Shown in pieces: positions 62,840-64,000 of a stretch of 64,000 nt of DNA (position 1 is its first letter; the number at the start of each line of letters is the position of its first letter). The translations under genes were made by a program, and so were the position numbers. Where the stretch lies: assembly GCA_964019335.1 (NCBI GenBank), contig OZ025653.1:496001-560000 (forward strand), given 5' to 3'. The notes below the pieces were generated by a model. It was not told the origin of the DNA. It ran no database searches and saw only the letters and a program-made list of their open reading frames with translations. Source of the DNA: Diplonema japonicum. Lineage: Eukaryota; Euglenozoa; Diplonemea; Diplonemida; Diplonemidae.

Positions 62840-64000
62840 TTGTGCATTTTCTGGTGGTGTTTTGCCTGAAGGGAGGGGGGTTGATATTTCGATAGAAATG
62901 AAAAGTGAGGGGGGGGAGGAAAAAAAAGTAATAAAAAAAATCTGGAGAAAGAGCGAGTGAATGAGAAAAAGAAAAGAAAAACAGGAAAAAAAAAAGTGGG
63001 ATGAAGGAAAGGGAGAATGGAGTAAATGCAACTTTCCATAAAGATGCAGATAGGTGGGAAGGGAAAAAAAAAAAAAAAAAAAAAAGCAAGAGATGGGGCT
63101 GGGACGAGATTAAAAAAAAAAAAAGAAAAAAAAAAAAAAAGGCACTACTATTTTTTTTTGTATCCTGTCTTTTTTTTTTTATTGTTTTTTTTTTTTGTTT
63201 GTCATTCATGTAAAAGATATGGGGCATAACTCTTTTTTAAGTAAAAAAAAAGCGTTATAAAAAAAATGTGGTTTTTTTTTAAAGGGTTTTTCTTTTTCTC
63301 ACGATATCTTTTGCAAACTTTTTTAAAAATTGGTTCATTTTTTGTCGTCAGCCTAGAACTAGCTGTTTCTATTCCACAGGAACAGATAAGTTTTTTTTTT
63401 ATTAGAGTAAAAAAAAAAGGGGGAGGAATGTTGAATAATTGATGCTAAAAATTGTCCAATAAGATAGAAAGGAAAAAAAAAAAATGTAAACAAAAATAAA
63501 AAATGGAATAGAGAGAGGGACACCCAGGGCAAAGTTATAGTGGGTTAGGAGGGGGAAAAGAAGGGAGGGGGGATATGATGCCCAGTGAGTGAATAAGAAA
63601 AGAGTGGCTTCACTGTGACTATAGAACCCCCCGAAGGGCATTCCAATTAAGGCACAGAGAAAGAAGGGGAAGAAAAAGAAAAAAAAGTAATGGTTGAATA
63701 TATAAATGGATGAACATGTGAGTCGAACTTGAGCATCATCTCTTTTGATTCATTATTCCTCCACAGGAAGGAGAAAAAAACCCTTTTTTTTTTTTAAATG
63801 TTTTCATGAACATAAATTGTACAGCAGAGAAGGAAAAGTAAAAGTTAAAGGTAAGGATGAGAACATTCTTTTTTTTTTTTTTTTTTTCCTGTTCCCCTCC
63901 CTGTTTCCTTTAATATTTTCTTTTAAATTTTCTTTTTCATTTTTTTTAAATAATTTTTGTACAGCCAAAAAAAAAAACTGTTACAAATCGACCCCGTCAT
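62840..64000. other. Spacer upstream of the myosin gene, to the right edge
   Basis: Mostly A and T runs. No gene is supported. At the extreme edge the minus strand reads DGVDL and then TAA (stop at 63980-63982) in one frame, which could be the last codons of the next gene upstream in the array. Five codons are too few to claim it. Confidence 0.55.

Noticed and set aside
63980-64000. End of another gene at the right edge
   Set aside because: Only five codons before a stop are visible, which is not enough to support a call.

Overview
The window is nuclear DNA from a protist. The best fit is a euglenozoan, and within that group a diplonemid is more likely than a kinetoplastid. This is an inference from three observations. 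First, every recognisable host gene (27 in 64 kb) lies on the minus strand in one head-to-tail array. Second, many coding starts sit a few to about 20 bases behind a pyrimidine-rich stretch ending in AG, as expected for spliced-leader trans-splice acceptors in a polycistronic unit. Third, many genes carry cis introns, 48 in total, mostly 32-68 nt, with a GTATG-like donor. Spacers are full of A/T, G and C homopolymers. No spliced-leader gene, rRNA gene or mitochondrial sequence is present to settle the taxonomy; a dinoflagellate-like lineage is the main alternative.

In transcription order (high to low coordinate) the array encodes: a myosin; two copies of mitochondrial delta-1-pyrroline-5-carboxylate dehydrogenase; AP-1 gamma adaptin; a ubiquitin-like/ankyrin protein; a kinesin-3-like motor; a large coiled-coil protein; four small or medium proteins of unknown or poorly known role; an ankyrin/Cys-box/SPRY protein interrupted by a 200-N assembly gap; an LRR protein; a PPPDE peptidase; a coiled-coil protein; a p25-alpha (TPPP) protein; an ER thioredoxin/PDI; mitochondrial ribosomal protein bL12m; an RRM protein; an SRPK kinase; a RAP-domain protein; an ELAV-like three-RRM protein; a four-TM protein fused to a CaMKK-like kinase; a coiled-coil protein; an FKBP; a WDR59-like GATOR2 protein; a CCCH/Gln-rich protein; and a coiled-coil protein running off the left edge. 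Neighbours are not obviously related by pathway, which is normal for euglenozoan arrays.

Exon models were checked by codon arithmetic: summed exon lengths divide by three for every multi-exon gene in which I placed boundaries.

Two mobile elements interrupt the array. A 1.76-kb element with 24-bp terminal inverted repeats sits inside the single intron of the second P5CDH copy and carries two tRNA-like Pol III promoter modules. A decayed Mutator-like element with termini made of about 31-bp repeats lies between the ELAV-like and RAP-domain genes. The two P5CDH copies appear identical from start codon to stop codon, intron flanks included, while their flanking DNA is unrelated. This suggests recent gene conversion or a very precise duplication. 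I found no CRISPR array, rRNA gene, intact tRNA gene or bacterial-type operon signal.
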